This document shows, in pieces, positions 16,993-25,376 of a stretch of 64,000 nucleotides of DNA (position 1 is the stretch's first letter; the number at the start of each line of letters is the position of its first letter). The DNA is from Xanthobacteraceae bacterium (GTDB lineage Bacteria; Pseudomonadota; Alphaproteobacteria; Rhizobiales; Xanthobacteraceae). Under the pieces are notes generated by a model. That model worked only from the letters and a program-made list of their open reading frames with translations, had not been told where the DNA came from and ran no database searches. The stretch spans positions 1 through 64,000 of the forward strand of contig JARLIY010000056.1 in assembly GCA_031291475.1 (NCBI GenBank), read 5' to 3'. Position numbers and translations under genes: made by a program.

Positions 16993-17948
16993 GATGCGGC
17001 CGCCGTTTGACGCGGCGCAATTTCATCCGCCTGTATCCGCACCGGAATCGCGCGCATATGATCGAAGCCCTCGGGAAAGCGGACAAGTTCGCCGCCGACA
17101 TTTTCCGGGGCCACCCAAATCGATTGTTTGCCGTGCCAGCGGCCCGCCATCACGTCCTCGGCAAAGCGCGTGAGCAGGTAGGCGGTCAGCCCGGGGTTTT
17201 CCAGCGTGAAGGCGTGATAGGCGCGCTGAATGATGACCAACGCGCTGTCGGGAATATGGATGCGCAAGGATTCCTGTAACGGCCGGGGAGTTAGAAAATC
17301 ATACTCGCCGGTCAAGATCATGGTCGGTACGCGGATGGCCGATAGTCGCTCGGTCAGCGGCTCGAATTCGAGAAACGATTCCATGAGGTTTTGCAAGGCA
17401 TAGACATCGTTCGCCAGCCAACCGCGATGGCGGGCGAGTTCGATAAGATGGCGCATGGAGTGTAGCCATTCGCCGGAGAAATTCATCGGAAACAACAAAT
17501 CTTGCAGGAACGTCGTGCCGCCGAGGATCAACCCGGTGCGAAGCGCATTGCCGAGCATCAACAACTGCGCCGGAATCTCGGCGAAGCTGCTCATCGGCAC
17601 CAGCCCGGCGATCTTGTCGCCATGATCGATGGCGTAACGCAGCGCAATCACGCCGCCGAAGCTGATGCCGGCGACAAAGATCGGCCGATCGCCCAGCCGC
17701 TCGATCAGGCGCCCGAGCACCGCCACCTGGTCATCCTGATGAATGAACAACGACGGCTTGTCGGACTGGCCTTGGCCCAGCATATCGAAGCTGGCGACCT
17801 GAAAACCCTTCGCCACGAGGGCGTCGCGAAAGGGGTGCCAAAGCCTCACATATTGCGTCAGGCCGTTGACCAGAACGCACGCCGGGCCATGCGGAGGACC
17901 CGCCAACTCATAATGGATCCGCCGAGAATTGCACTCCAGCCAGGGCAT
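16989..17948 (-). CDS. RhlA-like alpha/beta hydrolase (copy 1)
   Basis: An alpha/beta-fold protein of 319 residues resembling RhlA, the rhamnolipid-pathway enzyme that joins two 3-hydroxyacyl chains. Visible are the oxyanion strand VLVNGLTQY, FDMLGQGQSDKP, the nucleophile elbow GISFGG (Ser), Asp in GEYDFLTPR and a C-terminal YHAFTLENP with the catalytic His. ATG 17948 is chosen over TTG 17963 because GAGAGAG precedes it and because it matches the start of the paralogue downstream. It shares well over half its residues with the neighbouring copy, so the pair is a tandem duplication. A generic esterase role cannot be excluded. Confidence 0.88.
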   Translation of the reverse strand: MPWLECNSRRIHYELAGPPHGPACVLVNGLTQYVRLWHPFRDALVAKGFQVASFDMLGQGQSDKPSLFIHQDDQVAVLGRLIERLGDRPIFVAGISFGGVIALRYAIDHGDKIAGLVPMSSFAEIPAQLLMLGNALRTGLILGGTTFLQDLLFPMNFSGEWLHSMRHLIELARHRGWLANDVYALQNLMESFLEFEPLTERLSAIRVPTMILTGEYDFLTPRPLQESLRIHIPDSALVIIQRAYHAFTLENPGLTAYLLTRFAEDVMAGRWHGKQSIWVAPENVGGELVRFPEGFDHMRAIPVRIQADEIAPRQTAAAS

Positions 17949-18054
17949 TCGCCGCTCTCTCAATTGACGGGCCGCTCGCAGACTAGCCTGAAATGATCCC
18001 CTGGCTATAGAGGACGACAGCAGGCGTCAACGAAGCATTGACGATGACCGGCCC

Positions 18055-18972
18055 CTAAGGCTGCACCGGCACCGCCCGCAAATGATCATAGTGGGCCGGA
18101 AAGGGAATGAGTTCGCCGCCTGGCTCCTCAGGCGCGATCCAGACTTTTTTGTCGCCGTGCCAGCGGCCGGCCAAAACATCCTCGGCGAACCGCGCCAGGA
18201 GGTCGGCGGTAAGCGCCGGTTTTTCCAATGTGAAGGCATGATAGGCGCGCGGGACGATAACTAGGGCGCTGTCCGGGATATGCAGGCGCAGTGAGTCGTG
18301 CAGCCTGCGCGGCGTAAGGAAATCGAACTCGCCGTTGAGGATCATCGTCGGCACACGGATCGAGGATAATTGCGGCGTCAGCGGCTCGAAGTCGACGAAC
18401 GATTCCATGAGGTTTTGCAGCGCATAGAAGTCGTTGATCAGCCACGCCTTGCGTTTTGCGTCCTCGAGCCTGTCGAGCCGCTCGGTGATATAGGCATCCG
18501 AAACATTCATCGGAAACAGCAAGTCCTGAAGGTAGCTGGTGCCGCCCAGGATCAAGCCGGTGCGCAGGGCTTTGCTAAGCATCGAAAGTTGCGGAGTGAG
18601 CTCGGCAAAAGCGCTCATCGGCACCAGCCCGGCGATGCGGTCGGAGTGGGCGATAGCGTAGCGCAGCGCGATCACGGCGCCGAAGCTGATACCACCCAGG
18701 AAAATCGGGCCATCTCCGAGCGTGTCGATCAAATCGCATACGACCGCGACCTGATCGTCCTGCTCGATGAACAGGCTCGGCTTGTCGGAGTTTCCTTGCC
18801 CAAGCAGGTCGAATGTGGCGACGCGGAACCCCCTCCCCGGCAGCGCCTCGCGATACGGCTCCCAAATCTTGATGTACTGGGTAAGCCCGTTGACCAATAC
18901 GAAAGTTGGCCCGTCGGGCGGACCATCAAGCTCGTAGCAGATTTGCCGCGGGCCGGAAATAAGCGTGGGCAT
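18055..18972 (-). CDS. RhlA-like alpha/beta hydrolase (copy 2)
   Basis: A 305-residue paralogue of the adjacent hydrolase, first gene of the same-strand group. The catalytic elements are kept: VLVNGLTQY, FDLLGQGNSDKP, GISFGAV (nucleophile Ser), GEFDFLTPR and YHAFTLEKP. The elbow ends in Ala where copy 1 has Gly. Copies differ most in the cap region (about residues 145-185) and at the C-terminus, which suggests different acyl specificity (inference). The 106-nt gap between the copies shows no terminator. Upstream, a 176-nt divergent region separates it from the cytochrome gene. Confidence 0.88.
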   Translation of the reverse strand: MPTLISGPRQICYELDGPPDGPTFVLVNGLTQYIKIWEPYREALPGRGFRVATFDLLGQGNSDKPSLFIEQDDQVAVVCDLIDTLGDGPIFLGGISFGAVIALRYAIAHSDRIAGLVPMSAFAELTPQLSMLSKALRTGLILGGTSYLQDLLFPMNVSDAYITERLDRLEDAKRKAWLINDFYALQNLMESFVDFEPLTPQLSSIRVPTMILNGEFDFLTPRRLHDSLRLHIPDSALVIVPRAYHAFTLEKPALTADLLARFAEDVLAGRWHGDKKVWIAPEEPGGELIPFPAHYDHLRAVPVQP

Positions 18973-19148
18973 CGCCGATCTCCCGGGCTGAGTGCCGGAC
19001 GCGGACTATAGCGTATCGGCGAATGCAGCAGGACGCCGGGCTTCCGAACAATTGGGAAAATCACTAGCATGCCTGCGAACGCCGCGGTTATGCAGAGAAG
19101 TCCGCCTTACCGCTGACAGTCGGCTTTAGGGCGCGCAGGGGGCGACGG

Positions 19149-21164
19149 ATGCGCTGGCTGTTGCACTCTCGGCTGCGAGTGGTGCTGATCTTCGGTGTCC
19201 TCTTCCTCGTGCTGGATGCCGGCCGCTCGATCTGGACGCGCGTCGGCCTTGAGCATCCGACCGCGGAATACCACCCCGACCCCGCGCTGTATGCGGACCT
19301 CACTTGGCCTCCGGGCGCCGATGTGGACCGTAACGCGCCGCTCGGGGCGCGTGTCTACGCGCAGCACTGCGCCGTTTGCCACGGTCCGGACGGGCGGGGA
19401 AATGGGTCCGCCGCGCCGTCGATGTTCCCGCGCCCGCGCGACTTCACATCCGGCAAGTTCAAGTACAAATCCACCGCTTCCGGCAAGCCGCCGACTGACG
19501 ACGATCTCCTGCGAACGGTTCGCGACGGCTTGCCGGCGAGCGCGATGCCGTACTTTGCCGGCATATTGTCGGCCGAGGAATTGAATGCCGTGGTCGAGCA
19601 GGTGAAGTCGTTTTCAACGGCATTCTCCCGACCCGGCCAGCCGATCGAAATCCCCGCTGCAATCCCGGCTTCGCCGGAAAGCGTGGAGCACGGCAAGGCG
19701 CTGTTTGCCGAACAGGGCTGCGCCACCTGCCACGGCGAATCCGGTCGCGGCGGGGAGCGTCTTGATGACGACACCGGCCACGCGGTGTTCGCGCGTGACC
19801 TCACCGCGCCTTGGACATTCCGCGGCGGCAGCCGGCCGCAGGATATCTGGCTGCGCCTGACCACCGGCCTCACCCCCGGGCCGATGCCGGCTTATGCAGA
19901 CGCACTGCCGAACGCCGACCGCTGGGATCTGGCGAACTTCGTTGTTTCGCTCGCCCGCACGCCGGCATGGGAAAAGGGCGGCAGTTTCGCCGGTGCGGGA
20001 TTTGCCGCCGATCCGGCTCAGCGCGGCGAGTACATCACCCGCTGGGAGGTTTGCGGTCTCTGTCACACGCAAATCGATCGCACGGGTATCTACAACGTCG
20101 ACGGCGCCTTCCTCGCCGGCGGCATGCGCGTCGGCTACTACCCGCACGGCTATTCGGTGAGCCGTAATCTGACCTCGGATGCCGAGACGGGTCTCGGCCG
20201 CTGGAGCGTGCCGCAGATCGTCCGTGCTTTGCGCGACGGGCAGGCGCCGGACCGCGCGCTCAATCCGTTCGCGATGCTGTGGGCGAATTTCCACAACTTC
20301 GCCGACGCGGACGCGGAGGCCATCGCGACTTTCCTCAAGACGCAATTGCGGCCGGTGCATAACTTAATCCCGCCCAAGCTCAGTTACGGCTTAGTGGAAA
20401 CCATCGCGATGAAGTTGACCCGGCCACTTCCGGCGACTACGCCCAAAGCGCTGAGCTACGCCGACGGCAACTTCGCCGTCGATTCCGCCAAAAGCTCGCC
20501 GGCGCTTATGCAGGCCGTGCTGATCGACGCGCAATGGGTCGTGCTGATATTGGCCCTTCTGCTATTCGTGCGCGCCGGCCCGCGCCCCGGAATAGCGGCC
20601 TCGATCGCGGGTGTGCTCGTGCTCGCCGTCGCCGGCCTGCTGTTGTTCGTGCTGTCGCAATGGCCAAGCATCCGCGGCATGCCGCCCGATCCGCTGGTCA
20701 AGGCGGTGAACGCCGGCGACGTCAAGCCGGACACGCACGACATGCCCGTCGAGCGCGTTCGCATGGTGGAGCGGGGCCATTATTTGTATTCGGTGAGCTG
20801 CGCGATCTGCCACCGCACCGACGGCAGCGGTGGCACCTCGATCAGCTGGAAGCCGATGGGCACGCTGTGGACGCGCAACATCAGCGCGCATCCGCAAGCC
20901 GGAATCGGCGCCTGGACTGACGCGGAATTGGCGCGCGCCATTCGCAGCGGCGTCAGCCGGGACGGCCGGCAGCTGCATTGGCAAGGCATGACCTGGGATC
21001 AATTTTCCAATCTCGAGGAAGAGGATGTGCGCGCCGTCGTCGCCTATGTGCGCTTGCTTCCGCCGGTTGACCGCACAGTTCCCCCTGCGCGCCCGCCCGC
21101 GGTGGACGATTGCGAGACCTACGCGTTTTATCTCGACAGGAGCGACCAGCCCGGCTGTCACTAA
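19149..21164 (+). CDS. membrane-bound tetraheme cytochrome c
   Basis: A 671-residue periplasmic/membrane electron carrier with four CxxCH heme sites at about residues 74-78, 191-195, 302-306 and 551-555. There is one N-terminal membrane segment (about 9-26) and a pair of segments at about 460-475 and 481-503, so the first three heme domains and the last one are separated by a hairpin in the membrane. Each heme motif is followed by a Gly-rich or acidic loop as in class I domains. AGGGGG lies just upstream of ATG 19149. The gene stands alone, divergent from the RhlA-like genes; its stop overlaps the last codons of the convergent aldo/keto reductase. The electron donor and acceptor are unknown. 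Confidence 0.9.
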   Translation: MRWLLHSRLRVVLIFGVLFLVLDAGRSIWTRVGLEHPTAEYHPDPALYADLTWPPGADVDRNAPLGARVYAQHCAVCHGPDGRGNGSAAPSMFPRPRDFTSGKFKYKSTASGKPPTDDDLLRTVRDGLPASAMPYFAGILSAEELNAVVEQVKSFSTAFSRPGQPIEIPAAIPASPESVEHGKALFAEQGCATCHGESGRGGERLDDDTGHAVFARDLTAPWTFRGGSRPQDIWLRLTTGLTPGPMPAYADALPNADRWDLANFVVSLARTPAWEKGGSFAGAGFAADPAQRGEYITRWEVCGLCHTQIDRTGIYNVDGAFLAGGMRVGYYPHGYSVSRNLTSDAETGLGRWSVPQIVRALRDGQAPDRALNPFAMLWANFHNFADADAEAIATFLKTQLRPVHNLIPPKLSYGLVETIAMKLTRPLPATTPKALSYADGNFAVDSAKSSPALMQAVLIDAQWVVLILALLLFVRAGPRPGIAASIAGVLVLAVAGLLLFVLSQWPSIRGMPPDPLVKAVNAGDVKPDTHDMPVERVRMVERGHYLYSVSCAICHRTDGSGGTSISWKPMGTLWTRNISAHPQAGIGAWTDAELARAIRSGVSRDGRQLHWQGMTWDQFSNLEEEDVRAVVAYVRLLPPVDRTVPPARPPAVDDCETYAFYLDRSDQPGCH

Positions 21165-22066
21165 AGCGCGTCGGCGAACGCCACCATTTGCTTGCGCTGG
21201 TCGGGATCGGGCAAGGGACCGCGCAGAGCGCCGAGATTGTCGGTCATGTGCCCGGGATCGCCGGTGCCGGGGATGACCGCCGTCACCCGCGGGTCGGCCA
21301 AGAGGTATTTGAGGAAGAACTGCCCCCAGCTGTCGGCGAAGCCGCGCGCCCAATCGGGAATTTCCTTGCCGCGGACGGCGCGGAACAGGCGCGCGCGGCC
21401 GAACGGCAAGGCGGTAAGCACGCCGGCTTTGATCTCGGCCGCGAGCGGCAGGATACGCTTCTCGGCTTCGCGGTCGTCGAGCGAATAGTCGATCTGCACG
21501 AAATCCGGCTTCTCCCGCCCGAGCACCGCCTCGATAGCGGGGAAGTCCGCATGCCGCGTCGAGGTGATGCCGATGTAGCGGCAGACGCCTTGCGCCTTCC
21601 AGTCCTTGAATTGTTTGAGCGAAGCTTGCGGGTCGCGCACATTGTGGAATTGCAGGAGATCGATTTTTTCCGTCTTCAAACGGGTCTGCGAGCGCCTAAG
21701 CTCGGCTGCGTCCGGCGCTTCGAGCTTGGTGGCGATGAAGAGTTTTTCGCGCAAAGCCCCCTGAGCCATTACTTCGCCGAGTACCGCTTCGGCGTCACCG
21801 TAAACCGAGGAGGTGTCGACCAGGCGCCCGCCGCCGGCGATCAGCGCCGCAAGCACCGCGGCCGCCTTTTGCCGCGTCGTCTCGTCGTCGGTGTCGAAGA
21901 CCTGCGCGGTGCCGAGCCCGACCGCGGGCAGCCGCTCGCCGGTCGAGGGAATGGCGCGCGTGAGGAGCGCCGGCGTTTGCGCCAAGGCGGGCGGCATGAA
22001 TGCTGTCGCTCCGACCGCACCGGCCGCTATGGTGAATTCGCGTCGCGTGATGATGGGAGTGTTCAT
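21161..22066 (-). CDS. Tat-exported aldo/keto reductase
   Basis: NAD(P)H-dependent oxidoreductase fold of about 302 residues. The N-terminus has a twin-arginine signal (TRREFTIAAGAVGATAF, then ALAQ), so it should act outside the cytosol. Family marks are LPAVGLGTAQVF, DTSSVYGDAEAVLG (Asp and catalytic Tyr) and IATKLE with the catalytic Lys; the C-terminal VIPGTGDPGH matches the cofactor-binding end. A Tat-exported AKR would carry its cofactor folded in. It is the last gene of a three-gene operon; its ATG overlaps the stop of the transporter gene. Confidence 0.9.
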   Translation of the reverse strand: MNTPIITRREFTIAAGAVGATAFMPPALAQTPALLTRAIPSTGERLPAVGLGTAQVFDTDDETTRQKAAAVLAALIAGGGRLVDTSSVYGDAEAVLGEVMAQGALREKLFIATKLEAPDAAELRRSQTRLKTEKIDLLQFHNVRDPQASLKQFKDWKAQGVCRYIGITSTRHADFPAIEAVLGREKPDFVQIDYSLDDREAEKRILPLAAEIKAGVLTALPFGRARLFRAVRGKEIPDWARGFADSWGQFFLKYLLADPRVTAVIPGTGDPGHMTDNLGALRGPLPDPDQRKQMVAFADAL

Positions 22067-23361
22067 GCTTGTCCTCCTTGCATTGCGGCCGCCTTGTCCA
22101 TCACCACGGCGCGGCGCTCCTGGACCCGCCCCAACACCGCGGACAGCAGGAGCCAGCCGGCCGCGAGCGGCAGCGCGACCAGCGCGATCGCCCCGAGTTT
22201 TAGACCCACCGCCTGCAAGCTGTCGAATACCCAACCGTATAACGCGTCGGAGCCGCGATAGATCACCACGTCGATCAGGTTCTTGGCTTTGTACTTTTCC
22301 TCGCGCGCCAGCACGGTAAAGAATACCTGCCGGGCCGGATTGGCGATGGCGAAATTCATCCAGCGCTGCACCACCTGCAGCGTGACTACCACGGCAAGCG
22401 TCGGCGCCAAAAACAGTGCGGCAAAGCCGACGACATAGACGCCCGGCAGCGCGCCGGCGGCGACGCCGGTGCCGAAACGCTTGAGCACCTGGCCGGTCAG
22501 CAAGACCTGGGTCGCCAGACTAAGGAGTCCAACCGCCAGATCGATGCCGGCGAAGATGCGCGTTTGCGCGCCGGCGCAATGCACCGTCGCCGAGACGATA
22601 TTGGCCTGCTCGAAATAGACGATCGTGGCGCAGAATGACAACAGGCTGATCCATAGACCGACGCCGAGCAAATAAGGTGAACGAATGAGTTCGGGCAGCG
22701 CCGCGAAGGCATTGCCGCCGATGCGAGGCGCTTCACCGCGATCCACCGTTTGCGCACTCGCCGCGCGCTCGAGCCGGTAGACGCAGAATACCGCCAGTTC
22801 CAGCAGCACCGCCGCCGCGATCAGGAGATTGACCGGGCCGAGTGGGACCGACAATCCGATAGTGATGACCGGACCCAATAATCCGCCGGCGGTGCCGCCC
22901 GCGCCGATGAAGCCGAAAAGGCGTTTGCCCTGCTCGGCAGTGAACAGGTCAGCCATGAACGACCAGAACACCGCGACCGCAAACAGGTTGAACACGCTGA
23001 CCCAGACGAAGAATATGCGGGCGACGATGGTCGGCGCGATGTCGAGCGTCAGAAAGAGCCAGAACAGGGCGAGATTGGCGACAAAGAAGTGATAGACGAT
23101 GGGGATGAAGCGCGCCCGCGGCAGCTTCGCCACCAGCGCCCCGTAAAGCGGCTGCGCCACGATCAGCGTCACGAAGGTGGCGGTGAAAAGCCACGGCAGA
23201 TTCTTGACCCCGCCGGCGATTCCCATCTGATCGCGCAACGGCCGCAGCACGTAATAGCCAGCGAGCAGCATGAAGAAATAAGCGAACGACCAAAGCGCCG
23301 CCGCACGCTCCTGCGGCGTCGCCGGCATCGCCCTGGCGAGGGAGCGACGCAGCACGCTCAT
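22063..23361 (-). CDS. nucleotide-exchange (TLC/Npt)-like or MFS membrane transporter
   Basis: A 432-residue inner-membrane protein with about 11-12 hydrophobic segments. The opening SFAYFFMLLAGYYVLRPLRD resembles the ATP/ADP (TLC/Npt) carrier family as found in free-living bacteria; overall length and segment pattern also fit a major-facilitator protein. Charged residues in segment 1 (RPLRD) are typical of the carrier family. ATG 23361 overlaps the stop of the upstream gene and its own stop overlaps the next ATG. Transport substrate unknown; nucleotide exchange is inference from resemblance only. Confidence 0.82.
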   Translation of the reverse strand: MSVLRRSLARAMPATPQERAAALWSFAYFFMLLAGYYVLRPLRDQMGIAGGVKNLPWLFTATFVTLIVAQPLYGALVAKLPRARFIPIVYHFFVANLALFWLFLTLDIAPTIVARIFFVWVSVFNLFAVAVFWSFMADLFTAEQGKRLFGFIGAGGTAGGLLGPVITIGLSVPLGPVNLLIAAAVLLELAVFCVYRLERAASAQTVDRGEAPRIGGNAFAALPELIRSPYLLGVGLWISLLSFCATIVYFEQANIVSATVHCAGAQTRIFAGIDLAVGLLSLATQVLLTGQVLKRFGTGVAAGALPGVYVVGFAALFLAPTLAVVVTLQVVQRWMNFAIANPARQVFFTVLAREEKYKAKNLIDVVIYRGSDALYGWVFDSLQAVGLKLGAIALVALPLAAGWLLLSAVLGRVQERRAVVMDKAAAMQGGQA

Positions 23362-24116
23362 TGGGCGAGCGACAGCTTCTGCCTCAGCTCGGCCGCGGTC
23401 ACCTGCTGGTTGTAGCCCGGCCCGCCCATCTGGAAGCGGCTCGCGTCCTTCAGCGTGCCGACCGCCACCGGATCGAAGCCGGCGTCGCGCACGAGGCCGG
23501 CGGCCACTTGCACCGCTTTCGGATCGTCGCCGGCAATCGGGATCGCCATTTTCGGATCCGGACGGTTCGCCTCGCGGGCGAAGTTCGTGTAGCTCATCGA
23601 ATTGAAGGCGCGCACCAGCCGCGTGCCGGGCAGATATTTCTGCGAGGTTACGCCGATACCGTTCATTTGGACTTCGTCGGTGAGCTCGGCGCCGTCGCGC
23701 GCCGTTGTTGAGTTGCAGGCGTCGAGCACGATCTTGCCCTTGAGCGCGGCGCCGTAATCCTGGCCGACCTGAGGCAACGCCTTGTAGGGCACCGCGATGA
23801 AAACCACGTCGCCGATGGCGATGGCCTGCTCGACCGTGCCGGCTTGCGCAAGCTCGCCCAGCCCCGTCACCAAGTCCTTGAGTTCCTCGGGATGGCGTGA
23901 GGAGAACAGCACCTTGTGGCCGTCCTTGACCCAAAGCCCGCCGATCGTGCCGCCGATATGGCCGGAACCGATGACGCCGATATTCAGCTTGGCGCCGTTC
24001 GTTTGCGCGCCCGCGCGTCCCGGCCACAAGGCGGCGGCCAGGATCAGCGCGCCGCCGACACCGATGAGGGCGCGACGTTGCCGGTCGATCGGATCATGCG
24101 GATTATGCTCGGGCAT
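23358..24116 (-). CDS. exported NADPH-dependent F420-reductase-like protein
   Basis: A 252-residue protein with an N-terminal signal (about 13-37: RRALIGVGGALILAAALWPG, AGA|Q) and then a Rossmann domain starting at LNIGVIGSGHIGGTIGGLW, the NADP motif with SSRHPEEL after strand 2. VFIAVPYKALPQVGQ and FNSMSYTNFAREA are typical of the F420-dependent NADP reductase/ketol-acid-like group. It is first in a three-gene operon with strong AGGAGG before ATG 24116. Export of an NADP-binding protein, together with an exported AKR, is unusual. Confidence 0.88.
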   Translation of the reverse strand: MPEHNPHDPIDRQRRALIGVGGALILAAALWPGRAGAQTNGAKLNIGVIGSGHIGGTIGGLWVKDGHKVLFSSRHPEELKDLVTGLGELAQAGTVEQAIAIGDVVFIAVPYKALPQVGQDYGAALKGKIVLDACNSTTARDGAELTDEVQMNGIGVTSQKYLPGTRLVRAFNSMSYTNFAREANRPDPKMAIPIAGDDPKAVQVAAGLVRDAGFDPVAVGTLKDASRFQMGGPGYNQQVTAAELRQKLSLAQ

Positions 24117-24280
24117 CGAAACCTCCTAGCATTTGCAGTGTCGGTATCGTCGCCCATCGGCTTATAGCCACCATTTCGGACGAAATGATACGGCCAAGCC
24201 GGCAGGGCAGGACGGCATTTCGCGCGCGTCGAAACCGCCTTCCCGCGTACCTACCGACGCGGACGCGCCGCTGCACGGCG

Positions 24281-25375
24281 TCACGCCTCGACCGGTTCGG
24301 TCGCTACGATCTCGATGCCGAAACCGGACAGCCCCACATAGGTCATGTGACGCGAGAAGCTCAGGAGCCGGATCGACGTGACGCCGAGATCCTTGAGAAT
24401 CTGCGCGCCGAGGCCGACTTCGCGCCATTGCCGGCTGCGCGCCTCGCCCGAGGCGGTTTCATCCGATTTCGGAATGGCGACCACCGGAACGCCGGCGGCG
24501 CCGTCGCGCAAAACCACCAGTACGCCGCTGCCCTCGGCCTTGAAGCGTTCGAGCGTCCGGTGGATGGCCTTGGCCCCACCAAATACGTCGAGGATGAGAT
24601 TGGCGCGATGCAGCCGCGTCAACACGTTGCGGCCGTCGCCGATGCGGCCGTGCACGAAGGCCATGTGGTAAAACGGATCGAACGGCGTCTGAAAGGCGTA
24701 ACCGGTCAGCGTTCCAATCTCGGACTCCACCGGAAACTCGCCGACGCGCTCGATCAGCTTGTCGCGCGCCTGACGGTAGGCGATCAAATCAGCGATGGTG
24801 AGGCGCTGCAGCTTGTGACGCGCGGCGAACTCGGCGATCTGCGGTCCGCGCATCACCGTGCCGTCGTCGTTCATCATCTCGGCGAGCACGCCGACCGCCG
24901 GCAAGCCGGCGAGCCGGCAAAGATCGACGCAGGCTTCCGTGTGTCCCGAGCGCATGAGTACGCCGCCTTCCTTGGCGACCAGCGGAAACACATGGCCGGG
25001 CCGCACGAAGTCGGCCGCTCCCATATTGCCGTTGGCGAGCGCGCGAACCGTGTTGGTGCGCTCCTCGGCGGATATGCCGGTGGTAAGCCCGTGGCGCACG
25101 TCGACCGACACGGTAAATGCGGTGCCGAGCGGGGCGTCGTTGCGCGCCACCATCGGATCGAGATGCAGCCGCCGCGCCTCGTCCTGGGCAAGCGGCGCGC
25201 AGACGATGCCCGACGTGTGGCGGATGATGAACGCCATCTGCTCGGGCGTGCACAAAGACGCGGCGACGAACAGGTCGCCCTCGTTTTCGCGATCGTCGTC
25301 GTCGGCGACGATCACCAGTTCGCCGCGAGCGAACGCGCTGACGGCGGCCTGGACACGCTGGTGAGCGTCGATCAT
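24281..25375 (-). CDS. ribB: 3,4-dihydroxy-2-butanone 4-phosphate synthase with degenerate RibA domain (RibBX)
   Basis: Forms the four-carbon unit of riboflavin from ribulose-5-phosphate. Residues 1-205 are the complete RibB domain (ADDDDRENEGDL metal site, RSGHTEACVDL). Residues about 210-364 resemble GTP cyclohydrolase II, but its three zinc cysteines are missing: the matching stretch reads LILDVFGGAKAIH. So only the RibB half should be active; this is the RibBX type common in proteobacteria. ATG 25375 begins one nt after the aroC stop, so the two are one operon. No FMN riboswitch was seen upstream. Confidence 0.95.
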   Translation of the reverse strand: MIDAHQRVQAAVSAFARGELVIVADDDDRENEGDLFVAASLCTPEQMAFIIRHTSGIVCAPLAQDEARRLHLDPMVARNDAPLGTAFTVSVDVRHGLTTGISAEERTNTVRALANGNMGAADFVRPGHVFPLVAKEGGVLMRSGHTEACVDLCRLAGLPAVGVLAEMMNDDGTVMRGPQIAEFAARHKLQRLTIADLIAYRQARDKLIERVGEFPVESEIGTLTGYAFQTPFDPFYHMAFVHGRIGDGRNVLTRLHRANLILDVFGGAKAIHRTLERFKAEGSGVLVVLRDGAAGVPVVAIPKSDETASGEARSRQWREVGLGAQILKDLGVTSIRLLSFSRHMTYVGLSGFGIEIVATEPVEA

Positions 25376-25376
25376 C

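Noticed and set aside
24117..24280. Possible FMN riboswitch for ribB
   Set aside because: The region lies downstream of ribB, and upstream of it aroC begins almost at once; no conserved FMN-element sequence was seen.
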